64,000 nucleotides of DNA from Actinoalloteichus hoggarensis (GCF_002234535.1 NZ_CP022521.1:248001-312000); one strand, 5' to 3'; numbered from the stretch's first letter, positions 9,053-17,824 are shown. Made by a program: numbers and translations. Notes: a model not told the origin generated them from the sequence alone.

Positions 9053-9667
9053 GTGGTGGGGACGCCCCAGACGCTGTGCCATGAGCTGCTGTTCCGGTTG
9101 GCGGGCAGACTGGACGACGACGAGCTCTGGCGATACCGGGACTGGTTGGACGGCGGTGCCGAGGCGGTGATCGCCCGTGCCCTGCCCCGGACCCTGTTGC
9201 ACGACCGGATCGGTCTGACCGTCGAGGAACACCGGTTGCTGACCGAGGCGCTGGTGCCCGCCGGCGCCTCGCCCGCCCTGCTGGCAGGCGTGCTCTCTCT
9301 CGAATCCGAACCGCGGACCAGATTCCGTTTCACCTCGGTCACGCCGTCGGGCGCGAACGCGGGCGACTCGGCCGCCGTCGTGCTCGGCGCGGTGCTGCGG
9401 GGTCGGGCCAGCATCGGCGAGGTGCGCTCGACGTGGCGGCTGACCGGAGAACCATCGGACGATCCTCGTCGCGTGCTGCTGGTCAGCGCGGCCGCCGAGC
9501 ACGTCCGGCTGACCGCCGAACTGCAGCGGGTGCTGCGGGCACTCGGCGAGCACGACCCCTGTGTGGAGGTGGCGCTGCCGGAGCAGCGGCTGCCCTCGTA
9601 CCACCGGGCCGCCTGGGCCGATTCCGAGGTGGTCCTCACCGGACCGGCGCGTCTGACGCACGCTTGA
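9053..9667 (+). CDS. Unrecognised protein, first of two tandem paralogues
   Basis: A 204-residue soluble protein. I do not recognise a characterised family. It has two parts: an N-terminal helical region with LAGRLDDDELWRYRDWLDGG (about residues 15-35), then a C-terminal region with RRVLLVSAAAEHVRLTAELQ and LPSYHRAAW. Both parts recur in the same order in the next gene, so the two are diverged duplicates. GTG 9053 has a good ribosome-binding site (GGAGAAA from 9042, seven-base spacing); GTG 9056 is also possible. It begins 19 bases after ridA and probably belongs to the DUF4177-ridA operon. No signal peptide or membrane span is visible. Confidence 0.78.
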   Translation: MVGTPQTLCHELLFRLAGRLDDDELWRYRDWLDGGAEAVIARALPRTLLHDRIGLTVEEHRLLTEALVPAGASPALLAGVLSLESEPRTRFRFTSVTPSGANAGDSAAVVLGAVLRGRASIGEVRSTWRLTGEPSDDPRRVLLVSAAAEHVRLTAELQRVLRALGEHDPCVEVALPEQRLPSYHRAAWADSEVVLTGPARLTHA

Positions 9668-9722
9668 GCAGCTCACGCTGAATACCCGTCGTAGTCCGGC
9701 GGGGCGGAAGGAGAGATCCGGC

Positions 9723-11531
9723 ATGGCTGACACCTCGCTGAACAGGGAGGGGCTCGGCGGCCAGGCGCTGGACGTGTCGAGCCGCATCCACGACCTGTTA
9801 CTCGCGATGGCGGGGCGCATCGACGACGACGCCCTGGTGCGTGCTCGCGAGCTGCTCGCGTTGGGCGAGTTCGATCGTGCGACCGACTTCCTCACCGGCT
9901 GTCTGGTGGCGGGCGCGGTGCCCGTGACCATCTCGGAGCGCGACGAGCTGTCCGCACTGCTGGTCGAGGTCCGGTCTCCTCCCGCGTTGGCCGCACGGCT
10001 GAACCTCATGGAGCAGCTTCCGACGATCGCGCACCGGTTCACCGCCGAGTCCGAGCCGGTCGCCGAGCTGACCGAAGTCCTCTCTCGGCTCGCGGGCAGA
10101 CTGCCCGCCCTGAACTGGGTGCGCTGCGTCTCCCGGCTCACCCCGGCCGGACCCACTCCCGCGGGCGGGACGCAGCGAGTCGTGCTGGCCGAGGTCGGAC
10201 GCTCCGGTTTCCCGCACGCGCTGGCGTTCCTGCTGAGCCAGGAGTTGTCGGACCTCGGGGTGTCGGCGATCGTCGACACCTGGCGCGAGGGAAGCGGACT
10301 CTCGGACTATCACGCCCAGGCGTTGTCGGCCGCGGTCGAGGTGCCGCTGCCCACGCCCGCCGTCGGACCGGGCCCGTCCGCGGCCGCATCGCCGAGGAGC
10401 TACGCGGCCGCCGAACCCGCCGTCTCGCCCGTATCGCAGGTGGACGCGGAGCCTGCCGGTCGCGGTACCGGCGACTCGCACTGGCGTTCCGGCTCAGGAT
10501 CGCGCGGCACCGACTGGTCTTCGCGGCGGTCCGTCACCCGGTCCGCTGCCACGGCGGACCAGGTCATGGAGTCGCCGCGGGAGTCGGGGCGCTCCGCGCG
10601 CAGCTCCGACGGCGGTGCCGAGGCATCCGATGATGACGGCGGTGGTGCCGATCGACCGTCCTGGATGCCGAGGACCGCACCGAGACCTGACTTCGCGGCC
10701 GAGGAACACACCGAGGCCTCCGCTCCCCTGAAGCCCGTCTACGATGCCGCGCCGGCCGCCGCCGATGTCGCCGCCGCCGATGTCGCAACGGCCGACATCG
10801 CGACCGAGGTCGACGAGACGCCTGAGGTGGTCGCCGACGTCGTACAACTGCCGAGGCCGGACACCGCTACCGTCGCCGATGCCGAACTCGACGGACTCGA
10901 CGGCGCCGAGCCCGTGGTCGAGACTCGCTCTCGCAGGTCGTCGTGGGCTCGACGGCAGCCGTCGATCGTGACGCCGGACAACGGCCCGGAACTCGTCGAC
11001 GAAGCCGCGGGCGCGTCGGCGGACGAGCCCACTCGCACCTTCTCCGTCGCCGAGACGGCGACGCGGCGGGACGCCCCCGACTCCGCGACGGTCGACTCGG
11101 GGTCGGTCGTGGACCTCGCCGATTCCACCGCCGAACCCGAGGACGGCAGCGACTCCGCCGGCACGTACTCGTGGACCACGGGCGCGGCCGAACCGGCCGA
11201 CGACTCCGAGTCCACGGCAGGCGGCACGAAGTCCGACGGCGGGACGGAGGCCGACGGCAGCGCGGACTCCAAGCTGACAGAGAAGGAACGCGACCTGCTG
11301 CGCAAGCTGCACGAGGAGCTCGCACAGCGTGAGCAGGTCGGTTCCGCCGAGGAGCCCTCCGCCGCGCACGGCGGATCGACGTCCTCCGGCCGCAGGCACG
11401 CCGTGAGCAACGTCGAGCAGACCGGCCCGATCACCCGGATCACCGGTATGGACGGCGTCTCGCACACGGCGGCCGCGGGCGGGCCGCACCGACAGAACAA
11501 CGGCTACCCGCCCTTCCAGGCTCCCAACTGA
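9723..11531 (+). CDS. Unrecognised protein with acidic low-complexity tail, second tandem paralogue
   Basis: A 602-residue protein in three parts. Residues about 20-210 repeat the architecture of the preceding gene: MAGRIDDDALVRARELLALG and, later, QRVVLAEVGRSGFPHALAF and LSDYHAQAL. Residues about 220-510 are an Asp/Glu/Ser/Ala/Thr-rich, surely disordered linker containing short reiterations of ADVA and ADIA. Near 515-540 lies a charged helix, KLTEKERDLLRKLHEELAQ, followed by a short C-terminal tail with the NGYPPFQAPN end. ATG 9723 follows a GGAAGGAGAG ribosome-binding site. The composition suggests a scaffold or regulatory protein; no enzyme motif is seen. Confidence 0.8.
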   Translation: MADTSLNREGLGGQALDVSSRIHDLLLAMAGRIDDDALVRARELLALGEFDRATDFLTGCLVAGAVPVTISERDELSALLVEVRSPPALAARLNLMEQLPTIAHRFTAESEPVAELTEVLSRLAGRLPALNWVRCVSRLTPAGPTPAGGTQRVVLAEVGRSGFPHALAFLLSQELSDLGVSAIVDTWREGSGLSDYHAQALSAAVEVPLPTPAVGPGPSAAASPRSYAAAEPAVSPVSQVDAEPAGRGTGDSHWRSGSGSRGTDWSSRRSVTRSAATADQVMESPRESGRSARSSDGGAEASDDDGGGADRPSWMPRTAPRPDFAAEEHTEASAPLKPVYDAAPAAADVAAADVATADIATEVDETPEVVADVVQLPRPDTATVADAELDGLDGAEPVVETRSRRSSWARRQPSIVTPDNGPELVDEAAGASADEPTRTFSVAETATRRDAPDSATVDSGSVVDLADSTAEPEDGSDSAGTYSWTTGAAEPADDSESTAGGTKSDGGTEADGSADSKLTEKERDLLRKLHEELAQREQVGSAEEPSAAHGGSTSSGRRHAVSNVEQTGPITRITGMDGVSHTAAAGGPHRQNNGYPPFQAPN

Positions 11532-11580
11532 CGCCAGGGGAACGCGGCGGCTCCGCTCTCGGGCGACCGTCGCGGCGGTG

Positions 11581-12495
11581 TCAGGTGCGGGCGACTTCCC
11601 GCGCCGACGCCAGGACGCGCTGCAGATGAAGGCCCCTGCGCACGTCGCAGGGGTGATCGCGCAGGCCGCTGTGCACCATCGCGACGAAGTCGTCGAGCAG
11701 CGCGGTATAGCTGTCGGACGGCTCCACGGCGGTGCCTCGGAATTCGCGGTGGCCCTGCTCGCCGAACACCGTGAGCTCGTTGACCGACGGGCGCACCGGC
11801 GTGTGCATCGACATGGTCACGGTGCTGCTCGCGCCGCCCTGGTGGTCGAGGACGAGCTGCCACACGCCGGACGGCGTCCGATGCGCGGCGACGACGTCGG
11901 TGACGGGGCCGAGCGCCGCATCGATCAGGTCCACGGCATGCGGGCCGACGTCGAAGAGCCCGCCGTCCTCGGCATGCCGCCACGGCGAGCCGGCGAACGG
12001 ACCCTTCAGCAGGCCGCCGGAGATCCAGCGGACGGAGCCGCCCTGCCAGCCGGGAAGCTCCGCGATCTCACCAAGCCAGGATCGGACGTCCGAGGCGAAG
12101 CGCCTGGTCAGCAGTACGAGGGTGACGACGTCGTTGTCCGCGGCGGTGTCGGCGAGCCGTTGGGCGTCGGCGAGGGACAGGGCCAGCGGCTTCTCGAGGA
12201 TGAGATGTCTGCCGCGTCGGGCCGCGCTCGTCGCCAGTTCGGCCTGCACGTCCGGCGGGACCGCGAAGGCCACCGCGTCGACGGAGCCGAACAACGAGGC
12301 AGGATCGTCGGCGACCTCGGCGCAGTACGGGCCCGCGATCTCGGCGGCCGCCGACGGTCTGCGAGCCCAGACCGAGGTCAGTCGGGTGCCGGGGTGATCG
12401 GCGATGCCGGGAGCGTGGATCGCCCTCGCCCAGGGACCTGCGCCGATCAGGCCGACCCGGAGCTGCCGATCCGCCGTGTTCTCGTGTGCTTCCAC
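11581..12495 (-). CDS. Gfo/Idh/MocA-family oxidoreductase
   Basis: A 304-residue NAD(P)-dependent oxidoreductase. The Rossmann motif VGLIGAGPWARAIH lies near the N-terminus, followed by LILEKPLALS, which supplies the family's EKP catalytic/cofactor motif, and a C-terminal alpha/beta domain with GGLFDVGPHAVDLIDAALG. Members oxidise or reduce sugars, inositols or bile pigments; the substrate is not predictable here. GTG 12495 is chosen because CAGGAT sits six bases upstream and no in-frame ATG gives a full Rossmann fold; the frame extends further but loses homology. The gene converges with the long paralogue, 49 bases away. Confidence 0.88.
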   Translation of the reverse strand: MEAHENTADRQLRVGLIGAGPWARAIHAPGIADHPGTRLTSVWARRPSAAAEIAGPYCAEVADDPASLFGSVDAVAFAVPPDVQAELATSAARRGRHLILEKPLALSLADAQRLADTAADNDVVTLVLLTRRFASDVRSWLGEIAELPGWQGGSVRWISGGLLKGPFAGSPWRHAEDGGLFDVGPHAVDLIDAALGPVTDVVAAHRTPSGVWQLVLDHQGGASSTVTMSMHTPVRPSVNELTVFGEQGHREFRGTAVEPSDSYTALLDDFVAMVHSGLRDHPCDVRRGLHLQRVLASAREVART

Positions 12496-12586
12496 ACCGT
12501 CATCCTGCCGGTCCACCGCCTCGGCGGGCAGGGCACGGACCGAGCCCAGGCCGGTCAGGCTTTCCCGAGACGCGGGCGTCCGCTGG

Positions 12587-13036
12587 TCACCGGCCGCCTT
12601 CCCACCAGGCGGCGGGAACGAGGATCTCGAAGCCGTCGTCGTCCCGCAGCCGCAGTCCCGTCTCCGTCCGCTCGGCCCGCAGGTCCTCCGCCACCGAGCC
12701 CGGTACCGGGATGGCCAGACCGTAGAAGCCTCGATCGCCGAGCCTCTCACCGATCCACACGGTGCTGGTGGCGCTGACCAGGCTGCGTGCGGTGCGCAGC
12801 TCGACCGTCGGCATGGCCTGCGCCGAACCGGCGTCCTCGTCGGGCCGGACTCCGAGGTCCACGACGACCAGTTCGACGTTCTGACTGCGCCACGGCAGCA
12901 GGATCGCGAGGCCGAGCAGGACGGTGAGGATCGTGCCGAGCACGCTGCCCGCGACCACCAGGGCGATGCGGCCGAGACATCCCCGGACTCCCGGCCTCGC
13001 CACGGGCGTCGCGATCTCCTCGATCTGTTCGCTCAC
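12587..13036 (-). CDS. Single-span membrane protein of unknown function
   Basis: A 149-residue protein with a short cytoplasmic N-terminus, one membrane span at about residues 22-48 (IALVVAGSVLGTILTVLLGL) and an extracytoplasmic beta-rich domain of about 100 residues beginning WRSQNVELVVVDLGVRP. No lipobox or catalytic motif is visible and I do not recognise the family. GTG 13036 is six bases after CATCAT, a plausible -10. It lies upstream of the oxidoreductase on the same strand, 91 bases away, and is divergent from the Nudix gene. Confidence 0.7.
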   Translation of the reverse strand: MSEQIEEIATPVARPGVRGCLGRIALVVAGSVLGTILTVLLGLAILLPWRSQNVELVVVDLGVRPDEDAGSAQAMPTVELRTARSLVSATSTVWIGERLGDRGFYGLAIPVPGSVAEDLRAERTETGLRLRDDDGFEILVPAAWWEGGR

Positions 13037-13068
13037 CTGCTCATGATGGAGGGTCCTAGAGTGGCGGA

Positions 13069-13938
13069 GTGCCCCGACTGCCCAAGGACTTCTTCCTTCC
13101 CGCCGAGCTCATGCCCGAGATCGTGCCGTCGCCGCCCGCGCGGCCGAAGGACGCCGCGACGGTGGTCCTGCTGCGGGACGGGCGGGCTGGAGTGGAGGTG
13201 TTCCTGCTTCGGCGCGTCACCACGATGGCCTTCGCAGCCGGGATGAGCGTCTTCCCCGGGGGCCGGGTGGACCCGAGGGACTCCGACGTGTCGGTGGCCT
13301 GGGCGGGGCCGGCTCCCGCCTGGTGGGCGCGGCGGTTCGGCTGTTCACCGGAGCTCGCCAGGGCGGTGGTCTGCGCCGCGGTCCGGGAGACCTTCGAGGA
13401 GACGGGGGTGCTGCTGGCCGGAACGGACGCCGATCGGGTGGTCGCCGACACCGCGAGGTACGCGGAGCAGCGCGCCGGGCTGGAGAGTCGGGACCGTTCG
13501 CTCGCCGAGTTCCTCGCGGAGGAACGCCTGGTGCTGCGTGCCGACCTGCTCCGGCCGTGGGCCAACTGGGTCACCCCGGTGGTCGAGCCCCGTCGTTACG
13601 ACACGCGGTTCCTGCTCGCCGCGCTGCCTGCCGGGCAGCGGGCCGACTGGGCGACGTCCGAGGCGGACCTCGGCGGCTGGCAGCGTCCATCGGATGCGTT
13701 GGCCGCTTGGGAGGCGGGAGAGATCGCTCTGCTGCCGCCGACGTGGTTCGTCCTCGCGGAGCTGGCCGAGTGTGACTCCGTCGCGGCGGCCTTCGCCGCC
13801 GAGCGGACCGTGGACCGCATCGTGCCGAAGATCATCAGGGAGGGTGCCGTGCTGCGGCTGCTGATGCCGGGCGACCCCGACTACGGGGACACGCCCGCGG
13901 TCGCCGATCCGCCCTCGGCCGGGGCGGCGTCGAGATGA
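13069..13938 (+). CDS. Nudix hydrolase (NUDT7/8/19-like)
   Basis: A 289-residue Nudix protein. FPGGRVDPRDSD supplies the first half of the Nudix box. After an insertion of about 35 residues come AAVRETFEETGVLLAG, the REx2EExG metal-binding helix. The inserted, split Nudix box and total length resemble animal NUDT19 and bacterial homologues acting on acyl-CoA or nucleoside-diphosphate derivatives; the true substrate is unknown. GTG 13069 lies six bases after TAGAGT (13057-13062), so the mRNA is probably leaderless. The gene overlaps the MBL hydrolase by four bases (ATGA), implying coupled translation. Confidence 0.88.
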   Translation: MPRLPKDFFLPAELMPEIVPSPPARPKDAATVVLLRDGRAGVEVFLLRRVTTMAFAAGMSVFPGGRVDPRDSDVSVAWAGPAPAWWARRFGCSPELARAVVCAAVRETFEETGVLLAGTDADRVVADTARYAEQRAGLESRDRSLAEFLAEERLVLRADLLRPWANWVTPVVEPRRYDTRFLLAALPAGQRADWATSEADLGGWQRPSDALAAWEAGEIALLPPTWFVLAELAECDSVAAAFAAERTVDRIVPKIIREGAVLRLLMPGDPDYGDTPAVADPPSAGAASR

Positions 13939-14756
13939 GCGTCCCCATGGACGGAGCGGACGGCGAGATTCCCGCCTACGGGGTGCTGCGACAGGTCACG
14001 GCTGCCGCAGCCGTGCTGCTGGCCCGCAATCCGTCCCCGATGACGTTGGCGGGCACCAACAGCTGGGTGCTGCGGGCGTCGGGAGCCGTGGACTGCATCG
14101 TGGTCGACCCCGGTCCCGACGACGACGAGCATCTCGACGGCCTCGCGGCCGTCGGGCCGGTGGCCGCCGTGGTGCTCACTCATCGGCATGCCGACCACGC
14201 CGGGGGAGCGTTGCGGTTCGCCCGGCGCGTGGCCGCTCCGTTGTATGCCGCCGATCCGGCCCTGCGCTTCGCGCCCGACGGGCTGGAGACCGATCTCGAC
14301 GACGGGCGACTGCTGACGGCCGCAGGCCTTCGGCTCCGCGTGCTGGCGACTCCGGGACACACCTCCGACTCGCGCTGTCTGCTCATCGAGGGTGACGACT
14401 CGGTGCTCACCGGGGACACGGTCCTGGGCCGGGGCACCACCGTCGTGGCGCATCCGGACGGCCGCCTCGCCGACTACCTCGACTCGTTGCGCAGGCTCAT
14501 CGCCCTGCCCGCGGGTACGGCTGTGCTGCCGGGCCACGGCCCGGAGCAGCCGGACGTCAGCGCCGTCGCCTCGGCCTATCTGGACCACCGCCTCCGACGA
14601 CTCGGCCAGGTCCGCGCCGCACTGGCCCGGCTCGGGCCGGACGCCACGGCGGGACAGGTCGTCGAGCTCGTCTACTCGGACGTCGATCGGAGCCTGTGGG
14701 CCGCGGCCGAGTGGTCGGTGGCGGCCCAGCTCGTCTATCTGCGAGAACAGGGCTGA
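13935..14756 (+). CDS. Metallo-beta-lactamase-fold hydrolase (LACTB2-like)
   Basis: A 273-residue MBL-fold protein. The zinc signature is THRHADHAGG (HxHxDH), with TPGHTSDS, LTGDTVLG and VLPGHGPEQ giving the remaining ligands. The long C-terminal helical tail (YLDHRLRRLGQVRAALARLG) is typical of the LACTB2/Rv3677c group, some of which are RNA endonucleases and others thioester hydrolases. It is probably cytoplasmic: no signal peptide. The ATG overlaps the Nudix stop by four bases. Confidence 0.9.
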   Translation: MSVPMDGADGEIPAYGVLRQVTAAAAVLLARNPSPMTLAGTNSWVLRASGAVDCIVVDPGPDDDEHLDGLAAVGPVAAVVLTHRHADHAGGALRFARRVAAPLYAADPALRFAPDGLETDLDDGRLLTAAGLRLRVLATPGHTSDSRCLLIEGDDSVLTGDTVLGRGTTVVAHPDGRLADYLDSLRRLIALPAGTAVLPGHGPEQPDVSAVASAYLDHRLRRLGQVRAALARLGPDATAGQVVELVYSDVDRSLWAAAEWSVAAQLVYLREQG

Positions 14757-14777
14757 TCGAAAAGCCCGCGCTCGGCC

Positions 14778-14854
14778 GGACCGCCGTCTCCGACGACAGC
14801 ACCGCCGTGGTGCCCCGGCGGCCACGGCGAGCCGAGGTCGGACGTCGGCGGTCC
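14778..14854. terminator. Bidirectional terminator-like structure between convergent genes
   Basis: An outer imperfect inverted repeat of about 17 bases (14778-14794 and 14837-14854, with nine perfect pairs GGACCGCCG/CGGCGGTCC) encloses a perfect inner hairpin (CGCCGTGG 14803-14810, CCACGGCG 14822-14829). It sits between the stops of the MBL gene and the DnaN paralogue and could serve both. Confidence 0.5.
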
Positions 14855-14874
14855 GGGACCCGTCATGGAGCCGG

Positions 14875-15990
14875 TCAGTGCCCGCCGCCTCGGGACGGTG
14901 CGACGAGATAGGTCAGTTCGACCTCGTCGGGGCGTGCCTCTCCGGTGAGCACCGTGCCCCGACGGTCGGCGTCGGGCACGGCCAGCCGCACCTGTCCGCC
15001 CGCGAAGGCCTTGAGGCCGTCCGCGAGATTACGGGCCTGAAAACGGCGGGTCGGCCTGCCGCCGTCGACGGCGGCCTTCACCATCTCCTCGGACTCGCCG
15101 GTCTGCGAGTCCACCCCGCGCACCCGCAGCTCGGCGTCGCCGACCTCCAGGCTGATCAGGCCGTGCGGACCGGTGTAGGGCAGCGCGCGGCGGATGGCGC
15201 CCGCGAGCACGTCGGCCTCCACCCATGCGGTGGTGTCCGCGGGCACCGACAGCAGTCGGTCGGTGCTCGGGAACGCGGTGGCGAGCAGTGCCGTGATCAG
15301 GCAGGACCGTTCCCAGGTGAGGGCGGCGCGGTCCTCGTCGGCATGCAAGCCGACCTCGGCGCCGTCGGGGATCCGCCGCAGGACCTCGGTGAGCGTGGCG
15401 GCGGGGAGCAGCACGTCGAGCGGTGTCTCGTCGACCGGTCGCCAGGGCAGCCGAGCCGTGGCCAGTCGGAACCGGTCGCTGGCCATCAGGACGAGCCGAT
15501 CGCCCTCGGAGGCGATGCGAACCCCGGTGAACACCGGGAGCGCGTCGTCTCGGGACGCGGCGGCGGCCACCGGGGCGAGCGCCGCCCGCAACGCCGCGCC
15601 CGAGACGCCGCCGAGCCGGGCGGGCGGCGCGGGCACGCCGGGATGGGCGTCGAGTTCCAACAACGGCAGGGCGAACCTGGCCTGCGGGGTGCGCAGCGCC
15701 AGCCGTGAGCCTTCCACCACGAGGCGGATCTCCGGGGTGTCGACCGTGCGCAGGGTCTCGGCCAGCGGCTTGGCCGGGACGAGCACCTCGCCGTCGACAT
15801 GACACGTCGCGGGCGCCCAGAGCCGGATGCCGCGTTCGCGGTCGGTACCGGAGAGCGTGACGCCGTCGGCGTCGCCGCGCAGCACGATCCCGGTCAGCAC
15901 CGGCTCGATCACGCGGGTGGGCAGCAGGCGGGTCACGTCGGCGACGGCGGAGGCCAGACTGGCGGTCGGCGCGGTGAGGTCCAGGTCCAT
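14875..15990 (-). CDS. DnaN paralogue (DNA polymerase III beta-clamp-like)
   Basis: A 371-residue protein with the three-domain layout of a sliding clamp. Recognisable segments include GIVLRGDADGVTLSGTD in domain 1, the LPVFTGVRIASEGDRLVLMA turn and SDRFRLA in domain 2, and the C-terminal LTYLVAPSR, which replaces the canonical YLLMPVRL end that contacts the polymerase. No dnaA, recF or gyrB is nearby, so this is not the replication-origin dnaN but a second copy. It could form a specialised clamp for repair or simply regulate; this is inference. ATG 15990 is seven bases after TAGTCT on the minus strand, so it can be transcribed independently of the MFS gene upstream. Confidence 0.85.
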   Translation of the reverse strand: MDLDLTAPTASLASAVADVTRLLPTRVIEPVLTGIVLRGDADGVTLSGTDRERGIRLWAPATCHVDGEVLVPAKPLAETLRTVDTPEIRLVVEGSRLALRTPQARFALPLLELDAHPGVPAPPARLGGVSGAALRAALAPVAAAASRDDALPVFTGVRIASEGDRLVLMASDRFRLATARLPWRPVDETPLDVLLPAATLTEVLRRIPDGAEVGLHADEDRAALTWERSCLITALLATAFPSTDRLLSVPADTTAWVEADVLAGAIRRALPYTGPHGLISLEVGDAELRVRGVDSQTGESEEMVKAAVDGGRPTRRFQARNLADGLKAFAGGQVRLAVPDADRRGTVLTGEARPDEVELTYLVAPSRGGGH

Positions 15991-16092
15991 TCCGCGAAGA
16001 CTAGGCAGGGAGTACGACGATCTCGGACCGATGCGCGGCCGAGTGCGAACCGGTCCGCAGCGGGCCGCACGGGCGATGGCGGATGGCGCCCC

Positions 16093-17442
16093 TCAGCCGG
16101 ACCGCGCGGCGGAGGCGGACGGGTCGGCGTCCGGCGTGTCGGGGTCTGCCCGGGGGCCGGGCGTCGAGGACACCGGCTCCGTCGAAGCGATCGCCGTCGA
16201 GGACACCGCCGATGACGTCCGTCGCCGTGCGGGCGGCCTGCCCGAGACCGTGTGGCGAAGCAGCCAGACCATCAGCGCGATCGACACGCCTGCCGCCGAT
16301 GCCCAGAGGAAGGCGGCCCGCGGGCCCGCGCTCTCCACGAGGCCGCCGCTGACGCTCTGGCCGATCGCCAGGCCCAGGGTGACGGAGGTGATGACCCAGC
16401 CGAACGCCTCCGCGGCGGCGCCGGGTGGGGCGGCCGCCTCGACCGCCAGCGAATGCGTCGTCGACTGCGGCGTGATGAGGGTGCCGACGAGGACCATCGC
16501 CATGCCGAGCCCGAGCAGCGATGTCGGGATGGCGAGCAGGGCGCTCAACAGCGCGAAACCCCCGAGCAGTACGGGCAGCCGGAGATAGATCGGGCGCGGC
16601 CACGGTCGCATGCCGTACAGCACGCCGAACAGGACGGAGCTGACCGACCAGAGGCTCAGCAGCAGTCCGCCGACGCCGGGGTGCCCCGCCGCGGTCGCCG
16701 AGGCCGGGACGGCGACCTCGATGAAGCCGACGACGAGGCCGAAGCCGAACGCGGCGAGCGCGACGGTCCGCATGGCAGGCCGGGCGAACGCGCCGAGGAC
16801 GCCGCCGCTCTGCGCGGGCGCGGTCTCCCGGCTTCCCCAGGCTCGCACGGTGCGTGTCATGGCGAAGGCGACGGAACCGAGGAACTGCGTCGCGGCGCCG
16901 ATGACCAGGCCGGTGCCGGGCCATGGCGCGGTGACGAAAAGGCCTGCCAGGCCGGGCCCGAGGATGAAGAAGACCTCCATGCTGATGGCCTCGTACGAGT
17001 ACGCGGCGGTGCGGACGGGGCCGGCAGGCAGCAGCCGATGCCAGAGGGCCCGCGAGGCGCTGCCCACCTGCGGTTGGCTGAGACCGAGCGCGAGGGCGCA
17101 GCCGACGAGCACCGGCACCGGGGCCCGCAGCTCGATCGCGGTCACCTCCAGAGCGGCCAGGGCGGCGAACACGGTCGAGAAGACGAGGAGGGGGCGCGTG
17201 GGGCCGAAGCGGTCGACGATCCGACCCTGCGCGACGGACCCCATGGCCACGCCGATCAACGCGGCACCGGAGACGAGACCCGCCGTGGCGAACGAGCCGG
17301 TCTGATGCTGGGTGTAGAGCAGCAGCGAGATGCCCACCATCGCGATCGGCAGCCGCCCGAACAGGGCGGCGATCACCGGTCCGGTGGCTCCGGGCGTGGT
17401 CAGGGCACGGCGATAATCGGCGATGGACGCTGCGTCGGACAC
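16093..17442 (-). CDS. Major facilitator superfamily transporter
   Basis: A 449-residue MFS permease with about 12 hydrophobic spans. The loop GRIVDRFGPTRPLL after span 2 matches the MFS motif A, and the C-terminus is a Ser/Thr/Pro-rich tail of about 55 residues. The YTQHQTGSFATAGLVSGA and QPQVGSASRALWHRL segments recall drug/metabolite exporters of actinomycetes; the substrate is unknown. GTG 17442 is chosen; TTG 17460 is in frame but has no better signal. A perfect palindrome at 17463-17478 lies just upstream and probably binds a repressor. It is followed after 102 bases by the DnaN paralogue. Confidence 0.88.
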   Translation of the reverse strand: MSDAASIADYRRALTTPGATGPVIAALFGRLPIAMVGISLLLYTQHQTGSFATAGLVSGAALIGVAMGSVAQGRIVDRFGPTRPLLVFSTVFAALAALEVTAIELRAPVPVLVGCALALGLSQPQVGSASRALWHRLLPAGPVRTAAYSYEAISMEVFFILGPGLAGLFVTAPWPGTGLVIGAATQFLGSVAFAMTRTVRAWGSRETAPAQSGGVLGAFARPAMRTVALAAFGFGLVVGFIEVAVPASATAAGHPGVGGLLLSLWSVSSVLFGVLYGMRPWPRPIYLRLPVLLGGFALLSALLAIPTSLLGLGMAMVLVGTLITPQSTTHSLAVEAAAPPGAAAEAFGWVITSVTLGLAIGQSVSGGLVESAGPRAAFLWASAAGVSIALMVWLLRHTVSGRPPARRRTSSAVSSTAIASTEPVSSTPGPRADPDTPDADPSASAARSG

Positions 17443-17462
17443 CGGCCCAGTCTGCCGCAATA

Positions 17463-17478
17463 TGGTACGAACGTACCA
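17463..17478. promoter_or_regulatory. Operator-like perfect palindrome upstream of the MFS gene
   Basis: TGGTACG, two central bases, CGTACCA: a perfect 7+7 inverted repeat 20 bases upstream of the MFS start. Such GGTACG/CGTACC palindromes are typical binding sites of TetR-family repressors that control efflux pumps. No TetR or MarR gene lies beside it, so the regulator would be encoded elsewhere. Confidence 0.6.
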
Positions 17479-17759
17479 GTAATTAACCAGGTGTGTTCAG
17501 TCACGAAGAGCGGTAGGCTGATGGCCCGGCCGTGCTCAAGTCTCGAATCGATAACGCTCTTTGATTTTCTTCTTCTTCGGACGCAACGTCTGACCAAGTC
17601 TTCACGTCTTCCGAGAAAGAAGACATCCTGCCCCTGGTGAGAGTCCGCTCTCCCGACTACGGCAGGATCTTCTCCGCACAGAGACCTTCCTTCGGACGAA
17701 ACGGATCGGGGCCGTCGCCGGAGGGTGGGGGAGCGTGGCTCGTCGGGGGACGGGCTACG

Positions 17760-17824
17760 CCAGAGAACAGAAGGACCGGTGCGCCACGTCGGGGGTGGCG
17801 CCCGGTCCTTCTGTTCTTCTCTGG
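17760..17824 (-). terminator. Long terminator hairpin downstream of crp
   Basis: Begins 14 bases after the crp stop on the minus strand. An inner 7-bp stem (GCGCCAC 17781-17787 with GTGGCGC 17795-17801) is extended, after one bulged base, by a perfect 16-bp stem (17764-17779 with 17802-17817) and a few outer pairs. No T-run follows. It is exceptionally long and stable for a terminator. Confidence 0.8.

Noticed and set aside
16252..17640. 462-codon plus-strand frame opposite the MFS gene
   Set aside because: Glu/Arg/Gly-rich shadow of a membrane protein gene; no start signal.
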